Shown here piece after piece: positions 1 through 7,560 of a stretch of DNA of 56,438 nt (position 1 is the stretch's first letter; each line of letters begins with the position of its first letter). Both the position numbers and the translations under genes were made by a program. The notes beneath the pieces were generated by a model. The model was not told the origin of the DNA. It did not search any database and saw only the letters and a program-made list of their open reading frames with translations. This DNA is from an uncultured Lachnospiraceae bacterium (lineage in GTDB: Bacteria > Bacillota > Clostridia > Lachnospirales > Lachnospiraceae), in contig CAJUMC010000017.1 of assembly GCA_910587085.1 (NCBI GenBank), forward strand, positions 1 to 56,438, written 5' to 3'.

Positions 1-1593
1 CCGGGCCTTTACCCTATTGGAATCAAGATTTTGAACTTGTTTCGCAATTACCTACGTATGGGATATCTCTCATCCAAAACGGTTAAAAAAACACTGCGTG
101 AAAAAATATATGAAAAGCTTCTGCGGCTGGGCGCTTCTTATAATGGGCAGGTGAAAACATCGGAAGTGGTGCAGGTGGCGGTGGAGGGCGTGGAGCAGCT
201 CGAAACCTACTTCGGGGCATATCTTCCGCAGTTTTTCTATGCAATGCTTGCGCCGATAACATTGTTTGCCTGTTTGTGCTTTATCAATGTGCCGTCCGCT
301 ATTGCACTGCTTGTATGTGTGCCTCTGATTCCTGTTTCAATAGCGGCGGTGCAGACATGGGCGAAAAAACTGCTGTCAAAATACTGGGGGCAGTACACGG
401 CTTTGGGGGATACCTTTCTGGAAAACCTGCAGGGGCTTACCACTCTTAAAATCTACCAGGCAGACGGTTTTAAGAATGGGGAGATGAACCGTGAGGCGGA
501 AAAGTTCCGTAAAATAACCATGAAGGTTCTGACGATGCAGCTTAATTCGATCACAATCATGGACTTGATTGCCTATGGGGGCGCGGCATTAGGGGTGATT
601 ATGGCGGCAACGCAGTTCCGCGCAGGGAATGTGACGCTTTCGGGGTGTCTTTTGATTATCCTTCTTTCAGCGGATTTCTTTATTCCCATGCGGCAGCTTG
701 GCAGTTTCTTTCATGTGGCGATGAATGGAATGGCGGCAAGCGAAAAGATTTTCCGCCTGTTAGATCTGCCTGAAACAGAAGACAAAACAGGATTTTTTCC
801 GCCGGACTGCGATATTGTCTGTACCGGACTGAGGTTTTCTTATGACGAGAATTCCTATGATGGATTAAATTCCTATGATGGCGGAAGGGAAATCCTGCAC
901 GGAATTAACATGGAGTTCCCGAAAGGGAGATTTGTTTCCATTGTCGGGGAGAGCGGCTGCGGAAAGTCCACCGTGGCGGCAGTTCTCATGGGGAGGAACC
1001 GGGGCTACCGAGGCTCGGTAAAAATCGGCGGCAGGGAGCTGGCAGACATAAGGGAATCGGAACGGATGAAAAACATTACATATGTCAGCCACCAGAGTTA
1101 CCTGTTCAAAGGCACGGTGAGGGAAAATCTTCGGATGGGGAAGCCGGACGCCTCCGATCAGGAGCTGTGGGAGGTTTTGGAGCGGGTGAACCTGGCAGAC
1201 TTTTTGAGATCCGAAGGCAGGCTCGACACGCGCCTCACGGAAAAAGCCTCGAACCTTTCAGGAGGGCAGCGCCAGAGGCTTGCACTGGCAAGGGCGCTGC
1301 TCCATGACAGCCCCGTGTATATTTTTGACGAAGCCACCTCTAATATTGATATGGAGAGCGAGAACGACATTATGCGGGAAATCCATGCGCTGACGGAGCG
1401 GAAAACGGTAATCCTCATTTCCCACCGCCTTGCTAACGTGACGGCTTCGGACAATATTTATGTGATGCATGCTGGAAATGTGGCGGAAAGCGGCGGCCAT
1501 GAGGAACTGCTGGCACGGGGCGGCATTTATGCAAAGCTGTGGAATACGCAGCAAAGTCTTGAAAATTACGGAAAGGACGGTGCGGATATATGA
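1..1593 (+). CDS. ABC exporter half-transporter, CydD-like (5' end outside window or altered)
   Basis: This is the permease-ATPase half of a heterodimeric ABC exporter of the CydDC type, acting in the cytoplasmic membrane; the substrate cannot be told from sequence. The membrane domain is followed by a nucleotide-binding domain with Walker A (GESGCGKST), the signature LSGGQRQR, Walker B ending IFDEATS and the H-loop ISHRL, so the ATPase looks intact. The frame is open to base 1, with a possible TTG at 31. That start would leave out the first one or two membrane helices usual in this family (about 560-580 residues), so the true start probably lies upstream or the 5' end has been recombined. 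It overlaps the next gene by 4 bases (ATGA). Residues near 275-290 carry a small duplication. Confidence 0.85.
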   Translation, partial: PGLYPIGIKILNLFRNYLRMGYLSSKTVKKTLREKIYEKLLRLGASYNGQVKTSEVVQVAVEGVEQLETYFGAYLPQFFYAMLAPITLFACLCFINVPSAIALLVCVPLIPVSIAAVQTWAKKLLSKYWGQYTALGDTFLENLQGLTTLKIYQADGFKNGEMNREAEKFRKITMKVLTMQLNSITIMDLIAYGGAALGVIMAATQFRAGNVTLSGCLLIILLSADFFIPMRQLGSFFHVAMNGMAASEKIFRLLDLPETEDKTGFFPPDCDIVCTGLRFSYDENSYDGLNSYDGGREILHGINMEFPKGRFVSIVGESGCGKSTVAAVLMGRNRGYRGSVKIGGRELADIRESERMKNITYVSHQSYLFKGTVRENLRMGKPDASDQELWEVLERVNLADFLRSEGRLDTRLTEKASNLSGGQRQRLALARALLHDSPVYIFDEATSNIDMESENDIMREIHALTERKTVILISHRLANVTASDNIYVMHAGNVAESGGHEELLARGGIYAKLWNTQQSLENYGKDGADI

Positions 1594-3275
1594 AAAGGAG
1601 GGGCGGATTTGCGGTCATGGCAAGGCTGATATGCCTTGTGAAACCCCTTGCGGGATTTATGGTTCTGGCAGTGATTATGGGGCTTGCAGGCCATTTGTGC
1701 GCATCGTTTATCACGGTTTTCGGCGGATACGCCGTGCTTGGGCTGCTTGGCATTGATACGCCGCTAAACTGGAATTACATATTTGCCTATGTACTTATGT
1801 TTTCTGTGCTGCGGGCAGTTCTTCGGTATGCGGAGCAGTCCTGCAACCATTTTATTGCGTTTAAGCTGCTTGCGCTGATCCGGGATAAGGTGTTCCTTGC
1901 ATTACGGAAACTCTCCCCGGCAAAGCTGGAAGGCAGGGATAAAGGGGATCTGATCTCCGTCATTACTTCGGATATCGAGCTGCTGGAGGTTTTCTATGCG
2001 CACACCATTTCCCCGGCGGCAATCGCATTTTTTTATACTGTCGTCATGTGCCTGTTTATCGGCTCCTTCCACCCTGCACTGGGGATTCTGGCTCTTCTGG
2101 CATATCTGGCAGTGGGGATTGCAATACCGGCCGTCACCTCAAAAGTAAGCGGCGGACGAACAGCGGCATCTGCCGCTGCGGAGTTCCGTGCCGGTTCCGG
2201 AGATTTAAGCGGGTTTGTCCTTGACAGCCTGCGGGGGCTGTCGGAAACCATACAGTATGGCCGGGGCAGAGAACGTCTGATGCAGATGAATGAAATGACG
2301 GACGCCCTTTCGGAAACCGAGAAACGGATGAAGCGTACCGCAGGGAGGAATATGGCGGTCACGAATACAGCAATCCTGATATCTGATCTGTGTATGCTGT
2401 TCGTATCCGCAATGCTGTACCAAAAGGCAGAAGTGGATTTTGCCGGGATACTTGTTCCGGTTATAGCCCTATTTTCCTCTTTTGGCCCCGCTGTGGCGCT
2501 GGCGAATCTGGGAAGCACGCTGCAGAATACCTTCGCGGCGGGCAACCGTGTGCTGGACATTTTAGATGAAACGCCCGCAGTGCAGGAAGTGGAGGGAAAG
2601 GTAAAAACGGTGTTTGAAAGCGCAGCCGCGAAAAACATCAGCTTTTCCTATGGGGCGGAAACAATCCTTGACGGTGTGTCTTTGGATATTCCAGAAGGAA
2701 AGATCACTGGGATCGTTGGGAAAAGCGGAAGCGGGAAATCCACACTGTTAAAGCTGTTCATGCGTTTCTGGGTTGTGGGAAATGGAAACGTGGAGATTTC
2801 CGGCAGAGATATTGCGGGAATAAACACGGTGGATTTGAGGAATATGGAAAGCTTTATGACGCAGGAAACCCATCTGTTTTATGGCAGCATAAGGAGCAAT
2901 CTGCGGATTGCGAAGCTGGATGCGACGGACGCTGAGATGGAAGCGGCCTGCCGGAAAGCCTCCATCCATGATTTTATCATGGGGCTGCCGCAGGGGTATG
3001 ATACGCCTGTGGGGGAACTTGGGGATACGCTTTCCGGCGGGGAACGGCAGCGGCTTGGGCTGGCAAGGGTATTCCTGCATGACGCGCCTTTCCTGCTCCT
3101 TGACGAGCCTACCAGCAATCTTGACAGCTTAAATGAGGCGGTCATACTGAAATCTCTGCGGGAAGGGCAGGATGGAAAAACGGTGCTGCTGGTATCCCAC
3201 AGGCAGTCCACGATGCGGATTGCGGATGCCGTATACTCTGTGGAAAGCCTGTCCCGGACAGGAAGATCTTCTTAA
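1590..3275 (+). CDS. ABC exporter half-transporter, CydC-like
   Basis: This is the second half of the CydDC-type exporter, 561 residues and a normal length for the family. The N-terminal membrane domain runs to about residue 320. The nucleotide-binding domain follows, with Walker A (GKSGSGKST), the signature LSGGERQR, Walker B ending LLLDEPTS and the H-loop VSHRQ. Its start overlaps the stop of the preceding half-transporter, which implies translational coupling and a heterodimer. In proteobacteria CydDC exports thiols or heme-linked compounds for cytochrome assembly. Nothing here proves that role, and no cytochrome bd genes are present. The neighbours downstream (YgbA-like remnant, YbaN) suggest an accessory gene block. 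Confidence 0.88.
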   Translation: MKRRGGFAVMARLICLVKPLAGFMVLAVIMGLAGHLCASFITVFGGYAVLGLLGIDTPLNWNYIFAYVLMFSVLRAVLRYAEQSCNHFIAFKLLALIRDKVFLALRKLSPAKLEGRDKGDLISVITSDIELLEVFYAHTISPAAIAFFYTVVMCLFIGSFHPALGILALLAYLAVGIAIPAVTSKVSGGRTAASAAAEFRAGSGDLSGFVLDSLRGLSETIQYGRGRERLMQMNEMTDALSETEKRMKRTAGRNMAVTNTAILISDLCMLFVSAMLYQKAEVDFAGILVPVIALFSSFGPAVALANLGSTLQNTFAAGNRVLDILDETPAVQEVEGKVKTVFESAAAKNISFSYGAETILDGVSLDIPEGKITGIVGKSGSGKSTLLKLFMRFWVVGNGNVEISGRDIAGINTVDLRNMESFMTQETHLFYGSIRSNLRIAKLDATDAEMEAACRKASIHDFIMGLPQGYDTPVGELGDTLSGGERQRLGLARVFLHDAPFLLLDEPTSNLDSLNEAVILKSLREGQDGKTVLLVSHRQSTMRIADAVYSVESLSRTGRSS

Positions 3276-3291
3276 AGCAGACGATACGCAG

Positions 3292-3408
3292 ATGGCAAAA
3301 AATATTCAGACAAAACGAGAACGGGAAAAAACGATGTTGACGGTGGTGCGTCATGTGCTGGAAACAAAGAAAAAGAAAGGGAGGCTTAAGAAATACAATG
3401 AAGCTTAA
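3292..3408 (+). pseudogene. YgbA-like (nitrous oxide-stimulated promoter family) gene, internally deleted
   Basis: A 38-residue frame begins MAKNIQTKREREK, which resembles the N-terminus of YgbA-family proteins. It continues directly into a segment (VVRHVLETKKKK) that resembles the family's C-terminus. Full-length family members are about 100-110 residues with a central cysteine-rich part, and all of that is absent here. The simplest reading is an in-frame deletion of about 70 codons that removed the cysteines. The frame ends inside the start of the YbaN gene, overlapping it by 11 bases. The family assignment rests on remembered motif similarity at both ends. Confidence 0.45.
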
Positions 3409-3814
3409 AAAGATTTTATATGTGGTTTTAGGATGCATTGGTGCAGGGATGGGTGCTTTAGGCGCGGTTCTCCCGCTTCTGCCTGCATTCCCGTTCCTCC
3501 TGCTTGCGGCGTTCTGTTTTGCCAGAAGTTCGGAAAGGCTGAATCTTTGGTTTACCGGGACAAAGCTGTATAAGAACAATCTGGAAAGCTACGTGAAAAG
3601 CAGGTGCATGACAAGGAAAACGAAAGTTAAGATTATGGTGACGGTAACGCTCTTAATGTCGGTGGGGTTCATCATGATGGATCAGGTTCCGGTGGGAAGG
3701 ATTGTACTAGCCTGCGTATGGGTGTTCCATATCCTCTATTTCATGCTGGGAGTCAAGACCGTAAAGGCAGAGGATTTTTTCAGAACGCAGGAAATAGAAT
3801 ATGATAGAAATTAA
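3398..3814 (+). CDS. YbaN family (DUF454) inner-membrane protein
   Basis: This is a small integral membrane protein of 138 residues and of unknown function. The N-terminus holds a long hydrophobic hairpin (ILYVVLGCIGAGMGALGAVL, then LLPAFPFLLLAAFCFARSS), which is the hallmark of the DUF454/YbaN family. A short cytoplasmic stretch and two further hydrophobic segments near the C-terminus follow. The start at 3398 was chosen because the conserved part begins there; a GGGAGG-type ribosome site lies about 13 bases upstream. A longer frame from 3353 would add 15 basic residues that do not fit the family. It follows the ABC pair and the YgbA-like remnant on the same strand. Confidence 0.82.
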   Translation: MKLKKILYVVLGCIGAGMGALGAVLPLLPAFPFLLLAAFCFARSSERLNLWFTGTKLYKNNLESYVKSRCMTRKTKVKIMVTVTLLMSVGFIMMDQVPVGRIVLACVWVFHILYFMLGVKTVKAEDFFRTQEIEYDRN

Positions 3815-4120
3815 ATATTTTAGCATAACTTGCGTGGAAATTTAGCATTCTTCCGCAATCTTATATATGCAAAGCAGCCGGAGGAAAACCGCCCCCATCG
3901 GACACTATAGGCGGCTGCACCGGGAATATCTCAGACCGGAACATCCGGCATGGTACAATTCCCTTAACCCGGCAGAAAATTATGGACGAACCCTGCCGAC
4001 CTGAATGAGCAGGCGGAAGAACGGCTTGACTTAATCATAAAGCATACTCAAGTTTGTGTCTGCGCGCTGCTTGCCGCAAGCTTGTTATGCGCAAAAAGCA
4101 GCGCAGAAATGGAGCGAAAA
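3815..4120. other. Intergenic stretch with transposon-accessory relic
   Basis: This stretch contains no intact gene. Its only recognisable content is the TnpV-like relic described separately (about 3879-4050). The start region of the damaged PHP phosphatase follows. No convincing promoter is visible. Confidence 0.6.
3879..4050 (+). pseudogene. TnpV-like transposon protein, decayed fragment
   Basis: Two short segments in different forward frames look like consecutive parts of a TnpV-type protein, a small protein found on transposons and conjugative elements of gut Firmicutes. From 3897 one frame reads IGHYRRLHREYLRPEHPAWY. From 3986 a second frame reads TNPADLNEQAEERLDLIIKH. Both pieces fit the family's conserved core (a GRYG..RREYL block, then an EQAEERLD block) only if small indels have broken the gene. 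No start or stop context survives. This marks the region as a former mobile-element zone. The assignment is from motif memory. Confidence 0.45.
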
Positions 4121-4799
4121 ATGACAGATGGGCATATTCATATTGAACGTGGAGCGTACACGCTTGATTGGATAAATCAATTTGTAAGTAAAGCAGTTGA
4201 AATGGAGATTGAGGAAATACGTCTGCTTGAGCATTGTTATAAATTTGAAGAGTTTGTTCCAATGTATGATTCTGTATGTGCATATAGTGAATATGTGAAT
4301 GCATGGTTTCATAGAAATGCAGGGGTGCATAAACTCGCAGACTATCTGGAACTTATCGACCGAGTGAGAAATGAGCAGTTTCCGGTAGAGATCAAGTTTG
4401 GACTTGAGATATGTTATTTCAAAGAGTTTGAAAGCTTTATTTCCGGACTTACCAAAGGGAAAGGCTTTGATTTTTTATTGGGAAGCATTCACTTTGTTGA
4501 TGATTTTGCTTTTGATCATAGAGCGGAGCATTGGACGGGGGTTGATGTTGATAAAATATACCGCAGATATTTTGAGGATTCTGTTTCATTGGCAAAGAGC
4601 AGGATATTTGACGGCATCGGTCATCCGGATGCAATAAAATTATTTGGCCATAAACCATCCTATTCGCTGTCAGACTGCTATGAGAGTTTGGCCAGGGAAC
4701 TCTTAAAAAGCAATATGTATGCGGATCAAAATAGCGGAGCTGCCAGAAGATGTAGGATATAAAATTAAGGAACTTACCAGCCTTATAGCAAGTTCCTAA
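4121..4799 (+). pseudogene. HisJ-like PHP-domain phosphatase, 3' internal deletion and frameshift
   Basis: The start at 4121 is set by a GGAG site six bases upstream. The protein begins with the PHP metal motif DGHIHIE and keeps the middle of a histidinol-phosphatase-type PHP domain (FGLEICYF, LGSIHFVDD, IGHPD, YADQNSG). The open frame stops at 4762. From 4743 another frame reads PEDVGYKIKELTSLI and stops at 4799, which matches the usual end of these proteins just after the conserved SDAH motif. About 30-40 codons, including that aspartate-histidine metal site, are therefore missing at the junction, and the frame has shifted. The product, if made, should be inactive. No his genes lie nearby. 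Confidence 0.7.
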
Positions 4800-4886
4800 G
4801 CAAAAGATACGGACAGATTCCGGTTTATTCGGGCATTACAGGTTTGCTGTAAAGAAAGGGCGTGCTTCTGCCGATTGCATCCTGCT

Positions 4887-4929
4887 TATTTGAAAGAGGA
4901 AAGTCTTTTATTTGAAAGAGAAAAGTCTT
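4887..4929. repeat. Short direct repeat, two copies
   Basis: Two 21-base units (4887-4907 and 4909-4929) differ at one position. Both contain the core TTTGAAAGAG. They lie just upstream of the promoter of the candidate RNA. Confidence 0.7.
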
Positions 4930-4986
4930 ATGAAATTAAAATTTTTCACTGTAGAAAATTGGAAAAACAGCTTCGGTGAAGGATAC

Positions 4987-5015
4987 TTGTTTAACATTGT
5001 GTGCTGTGGTATAAT
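4987..5015 (+). promoter_or_regulatory. Sigma-A promoter upstream of candidate RNA
   Basis: The -35 box TTGTTT (4987-4992) is separated by 17 bases from a perfect -10 box TATAAT (5010-5015). The expected start is near 5022. No protein gene follows before the terminator at 5256-5302. Confidence 0.65.
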
Positions 5016-5107
5016 GCAGGGAAGAGTATGTTCCGCAAGGAACATAACTTGCTTTCTGCTGCATTTCTCATGGAATGAACCAGAAATTCTGCAGAATTTT
5101 TGACTGC

Positions 5108-5161
5108 AGTTCCATGCATAAACCGAAGCATCTGAGTTCCATGCATAAGATGATGCATCTG
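5108..5161. repeat. 27-base tandem duplication
   Basis: Units 5108-5134 and 5135-5161 share AGTTCCATGCATAA and GCATCTG, with a few changes between them. It sits within the candidate RNA. Confidence 0.75.
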
Positions 5162-5255
5162 TATTGCCATACTGTATGATACTGCAGCAGAAGAGCTGTA
5201 AGAGTTTAACAAAATAACACAGTTTTAGTGCATGCATAGGAAAAAGAATGACGAA

Positions 5256-5302
5256 AGGCCCGCAGTTTACAGGTAAATTGCTGTCTGTTGCGGGTTTTTT
5301 TG
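5256..5302 (+). terminator. Rho-independent terminator
   Basis: A hairpin with outer stem CCCGCA/TGCGGG and inner ACAG/CTGT pairing is followed by a run of seven T. It ends the candidate RNA upstream of the FtsA-like gene. Confidence 0.75.
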
Positions 5303-5408
5303 AAAAATAGTAGAATTTATTTGTTTTTTATGGTAAACTGAAACAAATGCAGCGTTTCGTGGAAAAACAGGCTGCGAAGGGGAGAATTGCCGGTTTTGGA
5401 GGTATGGT

Positions 5409-7553
5409 ATGGAGGGAAGGAAGACGTCGGAACAGCTCGCTTCGGGTCTGGATACCGGCATGAAAATTCAGGAGCCGCTTGTATTCGGCCTGGATATCGG
5501 CACGAGAAGCGTCGTAGGGACGGTCGGCTACAAAAAAAATATCGACAGTTTTACCGTTGTCGCGCAGAGCGTTCGCTTTCACGAGACGCGGGCGATGATG
5601 GACGGGCAGATCCACGATATCCAGAAGGTATCCGAGACGATTGCACAGGTGAGAAGAGAGCTGGAGCGTCAGCTTGACCGAAAACTGACGCGCGTGTGCA
5701 TTGCGGCGGCAGGCCGGGTTCTCAAAACGGTCACGGTGCGGGTGGATCAGAAGCTCGGCGAGGAAGATTTTACGGATGAGCTGATCACGCCTGAGACGAT
5801 CCATTCGCTGGAGATGATCGCGGTTCAGAAGGCCTACGAGATTATCCGGAGGGAAACCCGGGATGAAAGTATAAATTTTTATTGTGTCGGCTATACAGTG
5901 GTGCATTATTACCTGAACGATTCCATGATTTTGAATCTGGACGGGCATAAGGGCAGCCGGATTGCGGCGGAGATTCTTGCAACCTTCCTGCCGGAGGAGG
6001 TAATTGACGGCCTGTACGCCGCGGTAAACAAAGCCGGACTTGAGGTGGATAACCTGACGCTCGAGCCGATCGCCGCGATCAACGTGGCGATCCCGGAAAA
6101 GTTCCGCCTGCTGAACATTGCGCTGGTGGACGTGGGCGCGGGCACGTCGGATATCTGCATAACCAAGGACGGAACGATTGTTGCCTACGGCATGATATCC
6201 ATGGCGGGAGACGCCGTTACCGAGGTTATCGTGCAGAAGCACCTTGTGGATTTTGCCACGGCCGAGGAAATCAAAATCGAAGCCTCTGCGAAAAAGAAAT
6301 TTATTACCTACCAGGATATTATGGGGCTGGCGGAAAAAACGACGCCGGAAAACGTTCTGGAGGAGACAAGAGAAAAGGTAAATGAGATAACGGAGAAGAT
6401 CGCAGAGAAAATCCGGGAGCTCAACGGAGGCAAAGCCGTCAGCGCCGTGTTTATTGTCGGGGGAGGCGGAAAGCTGCCGACCTTTCCGGAGCTGCTGGCA
6501 GAGCATCTCGGTCTGCAAAAAGAGCGCGTGGCGCTGCGGGGCGAGGAGGTGCTCGGGGCGGTCACCTTTTTGACGGAAACAAAAAAGGATCCGCTGCTTG
6601 TCACGCCGATCGGAATTTGCCTGAATTACTACGAGCAGAAAAACAATTTTGTGTTTGTCCAGGTAAACGGCGAGCGCGTGAAGCTGTACGACAACAGCCA
6701 TCTGACGATTGTCGATGCGGCCCTGGCGATCGGATTCCCGAACGACGGCCTGTTTCCGAAGCGCGGAAAGCCGCTGGAATTCCGGCTGAATGGAAAAAAA
6801 CGGCTGGTGCGCGGTCAGGAAGGAGAGCCTGCCAGGATTCTACTGAACGGAAGGAGCGCCGGCATCAATTCCACCATCGAGGCGAACGATGTGATTGAGA
6901 TTACGCCGTCCACTGTGGGAGCGCCGGCTCAGCTTGCCGTCGGGGGACTTGCGGAATACCGCAGCACAATTGAGTTTACTGTGAACGGCAAGCGGATTGT
7001 CTGTCCGAAATTCGTGCGCGCCAACCGGGAGCTGGTGTCGGAATACTATGATATCAAAGAGGGGGATGATCTGGAGCTTCTGGATTATTACACGCTCCGC
7101 CAGCTGCTCGATTTCATGGATGTTACATACAAGGACGGGATTCTTGTTAACCGGATGCCTGCGGGGGAAGAGGAGAGGGTTTACGAGAAATTCCGGGTGG
7201 ATTATGATTTCGGCGCAGATACGGCTCTGAACAGCCTGCGGTACGGAAAGCCGGAAAACGGAGATGACGGGCAGGAGGAGGCTGCAGAGAACGATTTTTT
7301 TGAGCCTGCGGGTACCCCGGCGGATTCGGCGGCTGCGGCCGGGCCGGTATCCGTTCCGATCACGGTAAATTCACAGCCGGTTGTATTAGCGGGAAAGAGC
7401 AGGTATATTGTTGTAGATATTCTGGATTTCTATGATTTTGATGTGAAGACTGCGAGGGGAAGCAGGGTGGTGATAAAGGTCAACGGCGGTACCGCCGGAT
7501 TTTCCACGCCGGTGACGAAGGGCGATTTTGTCGAAATGTATTGGGAAGGTTGA
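5409..7553 (+). CDS. FtsA-domain (actin-fold) protein with long C-terminal extension
   Basis: A 714-residue cytoplasmic protein with the actin/Hsp70 ATPase fold of FtsA/PilM. The phosphate-1 motif GLDIGTRS is near residue 27, phosphate-2 VDVGAGTSD near 240, and the adenosine motif VGGGGKLP near 350. FtsA is about 420 residues, so the last 300 are extra. These include small beta-rich segments with repeated 'VNG' turns (residues about 420, 525 and 690), and an acidic, alanine-rich linker around 610-650. Similar long FtsA-domain proteins are known in Lachnospiraceae, but their role is not established to my knowledge. The start at 5409 has a GGAGG site six bases upstream. It is followed closely by the GGDEF protein and is not next to ftsZ or other division genes. 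Confidence 0.8.
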   Translation: MEGRKTSEQLASGLDTGMKIQEPLVFGLDIGTRSVVGTVGYKKNIDSFTVVAQSVRFHETRAMMDGQIHDIQKVSETIAQVRRELERQLDRKLTRVCIAAAGRVLKTVTVRVDQKLGEEDFTDELITPETIHSLEMIAVQKAYEIIRRETRDESINFYCVGYTVVHYYLNDSMILNLDGHKGSRIAAEILATFLPEEVIDGLYAAVNKAGLEVDNLTLEPIAAINVAIPEKFRLLNIALVDVGAGTSDICITKDGTIVAYGMISMAGDAVTEVIVQKHLVDFATAEEIKIEASAKKKFITYQDIMGLAEKTTPENVLEETREKVNEITEKIAEKIRELNGGKAVSAVFIVGGGGKLPTFPELLAEHLGLQKERVALRGEEVLGAVTFLTETKKDPLLVTPIGICLNYYEQKNNFVFVQVNGERVKLYDNSHLTIVDAALAIGFPNDGLFPKRGKPLEFRLNGKKRLVRGQEGEPARILLNGRSAGINSTIEANDVIEITPSTVGAPAQLAVGGLAEYRSTIEFTVNGKRIVCPKFVRANRELVSEYYDIKEGDDLELLDYYTLRQLLDFMDVTYKDGILVNRMPAGEEERVYEKFRVDYDFGADTALNSLRYGKPENGDDGQEEAAENDFFEPAGTPADSAAAAGPVSVPITVNSQPVVLAGKSRYIVVDILDFYDFDVKTARGSRVVIKVNGGTAGFSTPVTKGDFVEMYWEG

Positions 7554-7560
7554 GAAAAGC

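Larger units (their letters stand above)
5020..5302 (+). ncRNA. Candidate structured small RNA, about 280 nt
   Basis: A promoter-to-terminator unit without a protein gene. Visible pairing includes an 8-bp hairpin closed by a GCAA tetraloop (5028-5047), a perfect long-range helix between 5054-5063 and 5183-5192, and a 7-bp helix between 5069-5075 and 5110-5116 that encloses a 6-bp hairpin with loop TGCA (5084-5099). A 27-base tandem duplication lies at 5108-5161. The pairing density and defined ends suggest an RNA gene. I do not recognise the family: it is not a tRNA or SRP RNA, and 6S RNA would normally be shorter. It could also be a decayed leader. Confidence 0.4.
4800..5408. other. Gene-free interval with promoter, repeats, candidate RNA and terminator
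   Basis: No credible protein gene is seen. The interval contains an imperfect 22-base-period duplication (4887-4907 and 4909-4929), a consensus sigma-A promoter (4987-5015), a strongly foldable stretch with a 27-base tandem duplication (5108-5161), and a terminator (5256-5302). The ribosome site of the FtsA-like gene follows at its right edge. Confidence 0.7.

Noticed and set aside
5108..5161. Tandem 27-base units as a CRISPR array
   Set aside because: Only two adjacent units with no spacers and no cas genes.
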